This document shows positions 11,067 through 19,134 of a DNA stretch of 64,000 bases, piece by piece. Under the pieces are notes generated by a model that searched no databases, was not told the DNA's origin, and saw only the letters and a program-made list of their open reading frames with translations. The position numbers and the translations under genes are program-made. How positions within the stretch are numbered: the first letter of the stretch is position 1; each line of letters starts with the position of its first letter. Source of the stretch: Psychrobacter jeotgali (lineage in GTDB: Bacteria > Pseudomonadota > Gammaproteobacteria > Pseudomonadales > Moraxellaceae); the NCBI RefSeq assembly GCF_904846315.1, contig NZ_CAJHAF010000001.1:1-64000 (forward strand), written 5' to 3'.

Positions 11067-13835
11067 TTAGCCTGTATTGCGTAGCCCTGCTGCTAAGGCA
11101 TTGATACTGCGAATTAATGGATCCGCTACATCAAGTTTATCATCTGCTGTGCTTTTTTGGCGCATGCGCTTTAACAACTCAATTTGAATATAGTTAATTG
11201 GATCCAAATAAGCATTACGCCACTCAAGCGAGGCTGCCAATTCTTGCTGACCAGATAACAGCGACTCTTGACTCAGTAACGAGTTAAGACCAGAGTGGGT
11301 AAGCTGGTGTTCTTCAATCACCGCTTGCATTATTTGCTCACGTAAACTTTCATCCTCACATAGCTGACTGTAAGCACGGGCGATATCCATCTCAGATTTC
11401 GTAAACGCCATTTCAATATTGCTAATAAAAGCGCTGAAAAATGGCCAGTTTTCATTCATCTCCTGCATTAATGTCTCATCTGATTTGACGCTTTTTAAAG
11501 CACTGCCCACACCATACCAAGCGGGTAGAGTGAAGCGTGCTAACGACCAGCCAAATACCCAAGGTATCGCTCGAATCGTAGATTTACTTGGTAAGCCTTT
11601 TTTGCGGTGAGCGGGACGTGAGCCAATATTAAGTAAGGAGATCTCTTGTACAGGCGTGGCTTCAGAATAAAATTGATAAAAGCCCTCGGTGTTATCCGTT
11701 AGGGCGCGATACTGCTGTTCGCCCGCATCCGCCAAGCGCGCAAACAGCGCTTCGTATTCTTCTAACTGTTTTGGTTGTTCAACGAACCTAGAAGAGCTGG
11801 CTTTTAGCGCACCCGTGATTCCCATCGTCAATTCAAACACCGCCGTGTCTGGATTGGCATACTTAGCGTACAGCACTTCACCTTGTTCGGTAAACTTAAT
11901 TTGTCCATTTAACGTACCGGCAGGCTGCGCGGCAATAGCCTGATGGGTCGAGCCGCCACCACGGCTTACTGAGCCGCCACGTCCATGGAATAGGCGGGTT
12001 TTTATACCATATTTATTGGCAATATTAGTGATAGTTTGCTGCGCACTATACAACTGCCACGCGGAAGTGATTATGCCGCCATCTTTGGAAGAATCTGAAT
12101 AGCCAAGCATAATCTCTTGCATATTTCCTGATTGCTCGAGCAGGTTGCGGTATAACGGATTATCTAAAACCGTTGGCATAATCTTATCAATGTTTTTAAG
12201 ATCTTCGATGGTTTCAAACAGCGGCGCAACCGGCAGCGCTGCAAATAAATGTCCCTCGTCATTAACTCCAGATAAGCCTGCAAAGCGCATTAGCAATAAT
12301 ACTTCTAACAGCTGACTGGCATTATTGGTCATAGAGATGACGTAACTACCAAAAGTATCCACGCCTACTAGTTGACGTAATTTAGCCACGGATTGCATCA
12401 AGGCTAGCTGCTCACGGGTTTTGTCACCTAGATTATCAGCATAAATGAGTGGTACGCCAGGCTTTTCTAATAAGCGAGTCAGCCACTGTTGTCGCTCTAT
12501 CTCATTGAGCGCGTTATAATCAGGCAAGTTGGGAGCATGGGCAAAAATATCGGCAATGACCTCACCGTGATAGCCTGAATCTTGACGAATATCGAGAGAC
12601 GCTAAATGAAAGCCGCAAGTTTTTACTAAGCGAATGGTATCGAGCAGCAACCCCTCGGCGTGAGCGTTATCATGAGTGTTGACGCTCTTACGAATAAGGC
12701 GCAAATCATCTAGCAACTCATGCGGCGATGTATAGGCATCTTTTGCCGCTTTAGGATCCGTGCCTTGGCTTTGAATATGGCGATTGGTCGCTTTGATTTT
12801 GGCAATGATTACTGAGAGCAATCTACGATAAGGCTCGTTATTATAATCATCGAGGTTGTAAGAAAATACCTTTTTATCAAGCTCGCTATAATCAGCTATG
12901 CGAGCATAGACATCTGCGGCGATATCAACAATGCTATCGCTGTGCACCAGCTCGCGCCGTAATTTTTTTAGCAATACTTGATAGTGACGCAGCACGGTGT
13001 TGGCATGCATCAGTACCGCCATTTCTGTGGTCTCAAAGGTTACGAATGGATTACCATCTCTATCGCCGCCAATCCAAGAGCCAAAGTTGACAAAGGCAGG
13101 TAAGGGATAATCGGTTAATTCGGGATAAACCTCGATAATAGCGTCTTTGATATTACGATAAACCTTAGGAATAGCGGTAAAAAGACTAGCATCAAAATAG
13201 TGCAAACCATTATTTATCTCATCATAAACCAAAGGCTTACGCGTACGTACCTCGTCTGAAGACCATAATAAATCAATAGTTTCAGCGGTTTTTTGTTGAG
13301 CCTTATCAAAAGCTTGGCTGCCTTCAGGATAGGCGCTCATAGCCTCCGTATGCTCGTAAAGGGTTTGCAGTATATTCATTGTTGTGCGTCTACGCGCTTC
13401 AGTAGGATGAGCGGTAAAGACGGGAATAAATTTCAATTGATCAATGAGCTCTTGTATTTGGGCAGGTTCGATATTGCGCTCACGACACTCTAATAAAGTA
13501 TGACGAAATGAGCCTTCCCAGCTTTGGTTAGATTGTTCACGCCTAGTGCGGCGCTGCTCACGGAGGTAGTTTTCTTCGGTTAAGTTAGCTAAGAAAAAAT
13601 AGATAGAAAACGCACGGATGACGTTTTTTAGAGTTTGATTATCTAAAGAAGCGATAAGATCAATGAGTTGTTGTTTATGCTCTTCGCTGTGCTGGCGGCG
13701 CTCTTGAATAAAGCCTTTACGTAATTTTTCGATGGTGCGTACCGTCTCTTCTCCAGACTGCCGAGAAATCGCCTTCCCTAAAAATGACCCTAATAACCTA
13801 ACACGTGTACGTAGTACATCGTTGTTTAATAACAT
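11067..13835 (-). CDS. ppc: Phosphoenolpyruvate carboxylase
   Basis: The 922-residue enzyme carboxylates phosphoenolpyruvate to oxaloacetate, refilling the TCA cycle. Family motifs are all present: FTAHPTEARRRT with the catalytic His near residue 140, GSWIGGDRDGNP, LGYSDSSKDGG, and the glycine-rich GRGGSVSRGGG loop. The C-terminus ends in LRNTG, matching the conserved RNTG end that contributes to the active and allosteric sites. Length is a little above the E. coli enzyme (883). It is a single-gene unit, converging with the DUF938 gene. No anomaly was seen. Confidence 0.98.
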   Translation of the reverse strand: MLLNNDVLRTRVRLLGSFLGKAISRQSGEETVRTIEKLRKGFIQERRQHSEEHKQQLIDLIASLDNQTLKNVIRAFSIYFFLANLTEENYLREQRRTRREQSNQSWEGSFRHTLLECRERNIEPAQIQELIDQLKFIPVFTAHPTEARRRTTMNILQTLYEHTEAMSAYPEGSQAFDKAQQKTAETIDLLWSSDEVRTRKPLVYDEINNGLHYFDASLFTAIPKVYRNIKDAIIEVYPELTDYPLPAFVNFGSWIGGDRDGNPFVTFETTEMAVLMHANTVLRHYQVLLKKLRRELVHSDSIVDIAADVYARIADYSELDKKVFSYNLDDYNNEPYRRLLSVIIAKIKATNRHIQSQGTDPKAAKDAYTSPHELLDDLRLIRKSVNTHDNAHAEGLLLDTIRLVKTCGFHLASLDIRQDSGYHGEVIADIFAHAPNLPDYNALNEIERQQWLTRLLEKPGVPLIYADNLGDKTREQLALMQSVAKLRQLVGVDTFGSYVISMTNNASQLLEVLLLMRFAGLSGVNDEGHLFAALPVAPLFETIEDLKNIDKIMPTVLDNPLYRNLLEQSGNMQEIMLGYSDSSKDGGIITSAWQLYSAQQTITNIANKYGIKTRLFHGRGGSVSRGGGSTHQAIAAQPAGTLNGQIKFTEQGEVLYAKYANPDTAVFELTMGITGALKASSSRFVEQPKQLEEYEALFARLADAGEQQYRALTDNTEGFYQFYSEATPVQEISLLNIGSRPAHRKKGLPSKSTIRAIPWVFGWSLARFTLPAWYGVGSALKSVKSDETLMQEMNENWPFFSAFISNIEMAFTKSEMDIARAYSQLCEDESLREQIMQAVIEEHQLTHSGLNSLLSQESLLSGQQELAASLEWRNAYLDPINYIQIELLKRMRQKSTADDKLDVADPLIRSINALAAGLRNTG

Positions 13836-13904
13836 AGCTGGTATCCCTACCGTTAGTTGCTCTACCTATAGAGTGAAAGCGAAAATTAAAGCGAGTGTTA
13901 AATC

Positions 13905-14699
13905 TTATTTATACTCATCTGCCAAAAAACCTAAGAAACGTTTCCAAGAGCGCTCATCGGCGCGGGCATCGTATCTATCAGGATTATTAAAGTCGGTAAA
14001 AGCGTGCACGGCACCGCTATAAGTAATCATCTCATGGGGGACTTGACTGGCTTCTAGAGTTTTACCAAGAGCGGTAAAGTCCTCGAATGGCACCGCTTCA
14101 TCGGCGCTACCATGGAAGACTAATATCTCTCCTTTAGTATTATCGTAGTTCTGGAAGGAGGGAAGCTCGAGTCCACCATGAAAGGGTACAAAAGCTTTTT
14201 GCTCAAATCCTGAGCGTGCCAGCTCTAACGCCACGCTACCACCGAAACAGTAACCCATCGTTACCCCTTCGTGGACATTGTTACCTTGCGCTTGTGCGGT
14301 ATTTAACGCCTCTGCCAGCAGCCGGCGCATCTTGTTACGGTCTTCATAGAGCTCACCCGTAAGGCGCTTTTTGTCCTTTAGTGCAGTAGGACGCACACCA
14401 GCGCCAAACATATCAGCCGCTAGTACGTTGTAACCTTCTTTAGCTAACATATCCGCACGCTGACGTTCATAATCGGTCAAGCCATCCCAATCATGAATCA
14501 GCAATATAAAAGGCGCATTAGGGCGATCTGCTTTGGCATAGTAGCCTTGGTAGGGCTTATTATCGACGGTATAAATGATGTCTGTAGTAGTGATTGCAGA
14601 AGCGGTTTGGCTGGCGGTCAATGTCATTATTGCTAATGAGGCTGCTAATAAAAATGAGCGATAGACGTTTTTTGGGGCTTGAGCACTAGTAGGTAACAT
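13905..14699 (-). CDS. Exported dienelactone hydrolase family protein
   Basis: The 264-residue alpha/beta hydrolase carries an N-terminal signal peptide: a hydrophobic stretch LLAASLAIMTLTAS, then an ASA cleavage-like site near residue 36, so a periplasmic location is likely. The nucleophile elbow is GYCFGG, with Cys in place of Ser as in dienelactone hydrolases. The acid lies in HGSADEAVPFED and the His in YSGAVHAFTDF. Typical family members are cytoplasmic; exported ones act on unknown esters. It is transcribed away from katE and lies 69 bp upstream of ppc in the same direction. Confidence 0.88.
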   Translation of the reverse strand: MLPTSAQAPKNVYRSFLLAASLAIMTLTASQTASAITTTDIIYTVDNKPYQGYYAKADRPNAPFILLIHDWDGLTDYERQRADMLAKEGYNVLAADMFGAGVRPTALKDKKRLTGELYEDRNKMRRLLAEALNTAQAQGNNVHEGVTMGYCFGGSVALELARSGFEQKAFVPFHGGLELPSFQNYDNTKGEILVFHGSADEAVPFEDFTALGKTLEASQVPHEMITYSGAVHAFTDFNNPDRYDARADERSWKRFLGFLADEYK

Positions 14700-15106
14700 A
14701 AATATCCTTATAATTTGTTAAAAAATGACTGCTGTCGGCAATTGATAATGAGCTAGAGTCCTCGTTGCTGTTAGCCATTTGTCGGGTCTATTTATTGATG
14801 GTCTTCGTTAACATTAGGGTTAGTGGTCTTGATTACTAATTTAGCGAGCTAATAAAATCATATATTAAATAATAGCTACATTACAAGATTTGATTATTAA
14901 AAATAAAAGAAGCCAAATAAATATAAGTAAAATAAAAAGTTGATATGAGCTTAGCAAAATGAATGCAAACGTTAACTAAACCTCTACAACGTTAAAGTTT
15001 TATTTGTTTACCATTAATTAGGATGTGCTAAAAGCTAAATAGCCGTGCACAAACTCAAATAATAAGTTTAATTAAACCACTATAAAACAATAACATAGGA
15101 TATGCT
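14700..15106. promoter_or_regulatory. Divergent control region of the dienelactone hydrolase gene and katE
   Basis: The 407 bp AT-rich region has no ORF. The octamer AACGTTAA, with palindromic core AACGTT, occurs twice at 14968-14975 and 14988-14995. The copies are exactly 20 bp apart, two helical turns, about 110 bp before katE. This arrangement suits a dimeric regulator site. I could not assign a convincing -35/-10 pair. Confidence 0.4.
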
Positions 15107-17194
15107 ATGAAAGATAAAATTGACCATACTGACCCTGCAAAAGATGTTAAAACTGAGCGTGGACACGGCGGTGAAACTCATCAACGTGCAAGCGATGAAG
15201 GTAAAGTTTTAACAACTCAACAAGGCGTTGCTATCTCCGATAACCAAAACTCTTTAAAGTCTAGTGAACGTGGGCCAACGTTATTAGAAGATTTTGTATT
15301 ACGTGAAAAAATTACTCATTTCGACCATGAGCGTATTCCAGAGCGGGTGGTTCATGCTCGTGGTAGTGCTGCCCATGGTTATTTTGAGTTAACCGAGTCG
15401 TTAGAAGAATACACCACCGCCAAGATTTTGACTGAAACTGGCAAGCAAACCCCACTATTCACTCGTTTCTCAACCGTCGCTGGTAACAAAGGCTCGAAAG
15501 ATACCCCACGTGATGTACGTGGTTTTGCCGTCAAGATTTATACCGAAGAAGGCAACTGGGACATCGTTGGTAATAACATGCCGATTTTCTTTATTCAAGA
15601 TGCCATGAAGTTTCCAGACTTTGTCCATGCGGTCAAACCTGAACCTGATCGCGGTTTTCCACAAGCGGCTTCTGCTCATGATACCTTGTGGGATTTTGTT
15701 TCCTTAGCTCCGGAGACTATGCATAACCTGATTTGGCTGATGAGTGACCGTGCTTTACCACGTAGCTTTGGCATGATGGAAGGCTTTGGTATTCATACTT
15801 TCCGTCTGATTAACGCTGAGGGCAAAAGCACCTTTGTACGTTTCCACTGGAAGCCGGTATTGGGCGTGCAGTCACTCACTTGGGATGAGGCGGTCAAGAT
15901 ATCGGGCGCTGATCCTGACTATAACCGTCGTGATTTATTTGAAAAGATTAACAACGGCGATTATCCAGAATGGGAGTTTGGCGTACAGCTGTTTACCGAA
16001 GAGGAAGCGGCTGAGTTTCCGTTTGATCATCTAGACGCTACTAAACTGATTCCAGAAGAAATGGTACCCGTGAGAACGGTGGGTAAAATGGTATTGAACC
16101 GTAACCCAGATAATTTCTTCGCCGAAACTGAGCAAGTGGCGTTCTGTCTGTCGCATGTCCCACCAGGTATCGACTTTAGTAATGACCCCTTATTACAAGG
16201 TCGTCTATTTAGCTATTTAGATACCCAGCTTAAGCGTTTGGGCTCACCAAACTTTGTGCAAATTCCAATTAACGCACCAAAGTGCCCGTTTGCTAACAAT
16301 CAGCAAGATGGACACATGCAAATGCAAGTACCGAAGACTCGCGTGCTTTATGACCCACAAAGTCTTGATCCAGCAAGACCCAGTGAGAGTGATAAAAAAG
16401 GCTTTAAATCCTTCCCTGAAAAGCTAGATGATGGGGTAAAAGGCCGTATTCGTGCAGAAGGCTTTGCCGATCATTATAGCCAGCCGCGCATGTTCTATCG
16501 TAGCCAGAGCGCAACTGAGCAATCACATATTGCTTCAGCCTTTGCGTTTGAGCTGGGTAAAGTAGACACGCCATACATACGTACCCGGATGTTAGGTCAC
16601 CTGCTTAACATTGATGAAGAGTTGGCAAATCGGGTAGCAAATGCACTGGGTATGGAGCTACCAGAGCCCGCTGAAGCTGCTGCGCCAGTATTAGATATGG
16701 CGACCTCTAAAGCGGTACAAACTATTGGTATTTCACCTAAGACTCTGAAGGGTCGCGTGGTCGGTATGCTCATTGCTAAAGGCTCCAAACATAGCGAGAT
16801 CAAGAAGTTTGAAGACGCCATTAACAAGCAAGGCGGTACGGTTAAAATTGTGGCACCAAGCAAAGAAGTAGAGCTTGATGATGGTACTCGTGTACAAGCC
16901 GATGAGCGTTTAGCTGGTGGTCCATCAGTACTTTTTGATGCGGTAGTTAGTATTATTATGCCCGACCAAGCTAAGAAATTGGCAGAGGCTAGTGCGGCGC
17001 TGGATTGGTTCAACGATGCTTATGCTCACTGTAAAGCCATTGCTTATTGCGGCGCCACCGATGAGTTTATCTTGAGTAAATTACCGATTGAAAAAGATGA
17101 GTTTGTCACGCCGCTGGCTGAGCTTGATAGCTTTGTTGAAAATGCTAAGTCGCGTCTATGGGAGCGTGAGCCTAAGGTTCGTGATTTGGCTTAA
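15107..17194 (+). CDS. katE: Large-subunit catalase (HPII / KatE type)
   Basis: The 695-residue monofunctional haem catalase belongs to the large-subunit clade. The active-site His is in [14 protein letters not shown] near residue 82 and the distal Asn in [11 protein letters not shown]. The proximal haem Tyr is expected in the [12 protein letters not shown] helix. After the core (to about residue 500) comes the DJ-1/PfpI-like domain typical of HPII ([21 protein letters not shown] onward). It disproportionates hydrogen peroxide in the cytoplasm. The N-terminal 55 residues are polar and disordered-looking, as in other HPII enzymes. The gene is monocistronic, with its own terminator. Confidence 0.97.
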   Translation: MKDKIDHTDPAKDVKTERGHGGETHQRASDEGKVLTTQQGVAISDNQNSLKSSERGPTLLEDFVLREKITHFDHERIPERVVHARGSAAHGYFELTESLEEYTTAKILTETGKQTPLFTRFSTVAGNKGSKDTPRDVRGFAVKIYTEEGNWDIVGNNMPIFFIQDAMKFPDFVHAVKPEPDRGFPQAASAHDTLWDFVSLAPETMHNLIWLMSDRALPRSFGMMEGFGIHTFRLINAEGKSTFVRFHWKPVLGVQSLTWDEAVKISGADPDYNRRDLFEKINNGDYPEWEFGVQLFTEEEAAEFPFDHLDATKLIPEEMVPVRTVGKMVLNRNPDNFFAETEQVAFCLSHVPPGIDFSNDPLLQGRLFSYLDTQLKRLGSPNFVQIPINAPKCPFANNQQDGHMQMQVPKTRVLYDPQSLDPARPSESDKKGFKSFPEKLDDGVKGRIRAEGFADHYSQPRMFYRSQSATEQSHIASAFAFELGKVDTPYIRTRMLGHLLNIDEELANRVANALGMELPEPAEAAAPVLDMATSKAVQTIGISPKTLKGRVVGMLIAKGSKHSEIKKFEDAINKQGGTVKIVAPSKEVELDDGTRVQADERLAGGPSVLFDAVVSIIMPDQAKKLAEASAALDWFNDAYAHCKAIAYCGATDEFILSKLPIEKDEFVTPLAELDSFVENAKSRLWEREPKVRDLA

Positions 17195-17246
17195 TTAATA
17201 TAAAAAAGTTAGCAAAAGCTAATACTGCTAACGTAAAACGATTATT

Positions 17247-17282
17247 GAAAAAAGACTCGGCCTAAGTGCTGGGTCTTTTTTA
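17247..17282 (+). terminator. Terminator of katE
   Basis: AAAAAAGACTCGGCC and TGGGTCTTTTTT form an imperfect stem with a loop of about seven bases. The right arm itself provides the T run. It lies about 55 bases after the katE stop. Confidence 0.7.
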
Positions 17283-17428
17283 TATAGACTGCTATTTATA
17301 ATTATTTATAGTCACAAGCGTTCACTCAAAGTTATTTATTAGCAGGCTATCAACGTTATAATTTAGGGTCTGTTGAACACTCAAATGTGCTGCTGAGATG
17401 TCTTAACTATATCAATCAGAGAAGGTTT

Positions 17429-18196
17429 ATGAGTTTAAGTGAAATTGTACATTTAGAAGGCTATATTCAAAGCATTTATCTCGCTGTATATCCAGATAAG
17501 CTAATGCTGCTTGACGGTTGTTGCCGTCCTGATGTGGAGCTAGTCATAGATTACATTACCAATACACTCCAGCGGCCGCTTAGTGATCTAAAAGTGGTGA
17601 TGGTAACTCATATGCATCCCGATCATGCTGGTGGAGCGGTCAAATTTAAAAAGCTCGTCGGTTGCCAGATTATATCTGCTAATAAAAATAAGCAGTGGTA
17701 TAGCGGAGTAGGTGGTCGTTTGATGCACCTTATTGATAACAGTTTGGCGCACTATGTGGCACGGCGTAAAGGAAATCCTTCCAAGAATCTGTGGTACCCA
17801 GCGCATTTGCACCCCGATAAAACAGTTAAAGATGGCGATACTATCCCAGGGTTTGAGGAATGGCAGGTGCTTGAGACGCCCGGGCATACAGATCGAGATT
17901 TATCCTTATTTCATACGCCTAGTCGGCAAGTTTATACTGCTGATTTAATTATCAAGCTGCGACATAAATTTGTGGCACCGTTCCCTATTTACGATCCGAA
18001 GGTTTATATAAAGTCTTTACAAAAAGTCAAAGATTTAAAGCCCTCTAAGGTAATGATGGCGCATGGCTACGAATTGGCTATTGATGCCGCTACTTTTGAT
18101 CAGCTCATTAAGCAAGCGCCGAAAAGACCACGTACAGTAAAAGATACCATTAAGCATAAGCTGATGGGTAGAAAAGAAAGTGTTAAGGATTATTAA
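17429..18196 (+). CDS. MBL-fold metallo-hydrolase
   Basis: The 255-residue metallo-beta-lactamase-fold protein has the metal motif THMHPDHAGG (HxHxDH) near residue 65, a second His in LETPGHTDRDLS, the metal Asp in VYTADLI, and a late His in MMAHGYEL. The set fits a dinuclear zinc hydrolase of the glyoxalase II / lactonase-like group; substrate unknown. I place the start at ATG 17429 because AGAAGG at 17420-17425 is a well-placed ribosome site. An upstream ATG at 17387 would add 14 residues unlike the family. It is followed by the terminator of the opposing tRNA-Lys operon. Confidence 0.85.
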   Translation: MSLSEIVHLEGYIQSIYLAVYPDKLMLLDGCCRPDVELVIDYITNTLQRPLSDLKVVMVTHMHPDHAGGAVKFKKLVGCQIISANKNKQWYSGVGGRLMHLIDNSLAHYVARRKGNPSKNLWYPAHLHPDKTVKDGDTIPGFEEWQVLETPGHTDRDLSLFHTPSRQVYTADLIIKLRHKFVAPFPIYDPKVYIKSLQKVKDLKPSKVMMAHGYELAIDAATFDQLIKQAPKRPRTVKDTIKHKLMGRKESVKDY

Positions 18197-18246
18197 AATA
18201 CAATAGCCTTGAACAAAGCGATATGGAGAATTTAAATTGAAGCCAT

Positions 18247-18286
18247 AAAAAAATCCCAGCCATTAGTTATAATGGCTGGGATTTTG
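18247..18286 (-). terminator. Terminator of the tRNA-Lys operon
   Basis: A strong stem, AATCCCAGCCATTA paired with TAATGGCTGGGATT, has a short loop. On the minus strand it is followed by seven T. It lies just after the proximal tRNA-Lys gene and could also serve the convergent MBL gene. Confidence 0.88.
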
Positions 18287-18291
18287 GAATA

Positions 18292-18367
18292 TGGTGGACC
18301 GACCGCGACTCGAACGCGGGACCAATTGATTAAAAGTCAACTGCTCTACCAACTGAGCTATCGGTCC
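18292..18367 (-). tRNA. tRNA-Lys(TTT), copy 1
   Basis: The 76 nt cloverleaf on the minus strand has acceptor GGACCGA/TCGGTCC, discriminator A and encoded CCA. The anticodon loop CTTTTAA gives TTT, and the T arm contains CGTTCGAGTCG. It is identical to the copy at 18595-18670. It is the promoter-distal gene of the two-tRNA operon. Confidence 0.97.
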
Positions 18368-18436
18368 TGAGAAGCGTATAAAAAAAGCACTGCTTTTTTA
18401 GCTTCGCAAGAGAAAATCCCTTAAAGGGGATTTTCT
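18368..18436 (-). ncRNA. Structured 5' leader module of tRNA-Lys copy 1
   Basis: In transcript orientation: hairpin A (10 bp stem, arms 18427-18436 and 18411-18420, six-base loop), then CTTGCG (18410-18405). The outer stem GAAGC/GCTTC encloses hairpin B, AAAAAAGC-AGT-GCTTTTTT (18399-18381). CTCA then touches the tRNA. It follows the same plan as the modules before tRNA-Ile and tRNA-Ala in the rRNA operon. Confidence 0.6.
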
Positions 18437-18477
18437 AAAAACTTCGTATCCAAACGATTACTTGACTGAATACTAGA

Positions 18478-18501
18478 ATAACTTCCTTAAAGGGAAATTA
18501 T
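18478..18501 (-). repeat. Degenerate hairpin-A copy between the tRNA-Lys genes
   Basis: ATAACTTCC and GGAAATTAT flank the loop TTAAAG, with one mismatch in the stem. The following bases (TGTGAAACTTAACACC) repeat those after the copy at 18830-18853. It looks like a decayed unit of the tRNA leader repeat. Confidence 0.5.
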
Positions 18502-18594
18502 GTGAAACTTAACACCTTGACGATGTTTTTAAAACTATTATTATTAAATCACTACCGAATAGGGTAGAGCACCTAACAACAATCTTACTAAATA

Positions 18595-18670
18595 TGGTGG
18601 ACCGACCGCGACTCGAACGCGGGACCAATTGATTAAAAGTCAACTGCTCTACCAACTGAGCTATCGGTCC
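18595..18670 (-). tRNA. tRNA-Lys(TTT), copy 2
   Basis: This is identical over 76 nt to the copy at 18292-18367, including CCA and discriminator. It is the promoter-proximal gene. The identity continues about 40 bases into the 5' leader, consistent with tandem duplication of leader plus tRNA. Confidence 0.97.
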
Positions 18671-18738
18671 TGAGAAGCGTATAAAAAAAGCACTGCTTTT
18701 TTAGCTTCGCAAGAATAATTTCCTTAAAGGGAAATTAT
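18671..18738 (-). ncRNA. Structured 5' leader module of tRNA-Lys copy 2
   Basis: Hairpin A has arms 18730-18738 and 18715-18723 (9 bp, six-base loop). CTTGCG follows at 18713-18708, then the outer stem GAAGC/GCTTC and hairpin B with the AGT tip (18702-18684), ending in CTCA. Hairpin B matches copy 1 exactly. Hairpin A has a different stem sequence but the same stem length class and loop. Confidence 0.6.
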
Positions 18739-18822
18739 GTAAAAACTAATAGTTCGGAAGTGTTCATTTACATTTTCGTAAATTCTAAAAGCTACGCATC
18801 CAAACTAAGGGTTGCAATTATT

Positions 18823-18853
18823 TGCAAGAATAATTTCCTTAAAGGGAAATTAT
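18823..18853 (-). repeat. Orphan hairpin-A unit without a tRNA
   Basis: The same 9 bp stem as in the copy-2 leader (ATAATTTCC at 18830-18838, GGAAATTAT at 18845-18853) is followed in transcript order by CTTGC but not by hairpin B or a tRNA. It may be the remnant of a third tRNA unit. A further related hairpin is at about 18888-18913. Confidence 0.45.
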
Positions 18854-18956
18854 GTAAAACTTAACACCTTACGATGTTTATTAAAAAAGAAAAATTCTTT
18901 AAACAGAATTTTCCTATTCAGGTTTAGATAATTTGTATCCCTAAACGTGAGAGCAC

Positions 18957-18984
18957 ATTATATATAGTATTGAAATAAATACAA
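18957..18984 (-). promoter_or_regulatory. Promoter of the tRNA-Lys operon
   Basis: On the minus strand, TTGTAT (18984-18979) and a perfect TATAAT (18962-18957) are separated by 16 bp and followed by GTGCTCTC. The 16 bp spacing is the same as in all three rRNA operon promoters. Confidence 0.75.
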
Positions 18985-19134
18985 CCCCGCAGGAAGAAAA
19001 AAGTGCAAATCCTGCATAAAATTTAATATTTTTTTGAAATTAGTGTTTTACCCATTAATACTTAAATCTCATATCACCATACAAGAATGGCTTATAGAGC
19101 CTTTCTCGTAGTGGTAATTAGTGGCAAGCTAAAG

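Noticed and set aside
16597..17013. 138-codon ORF antisense to katE
   Set aside because: It is a shadow of the katE C-terminal domain, with no start signal.
18292..18670. Possible assembly artefact making two tRNA-Lys genes
   Set aside because: The flanks differ between copies (distinct hairpin-A stems and spacers), so the duplication is real.
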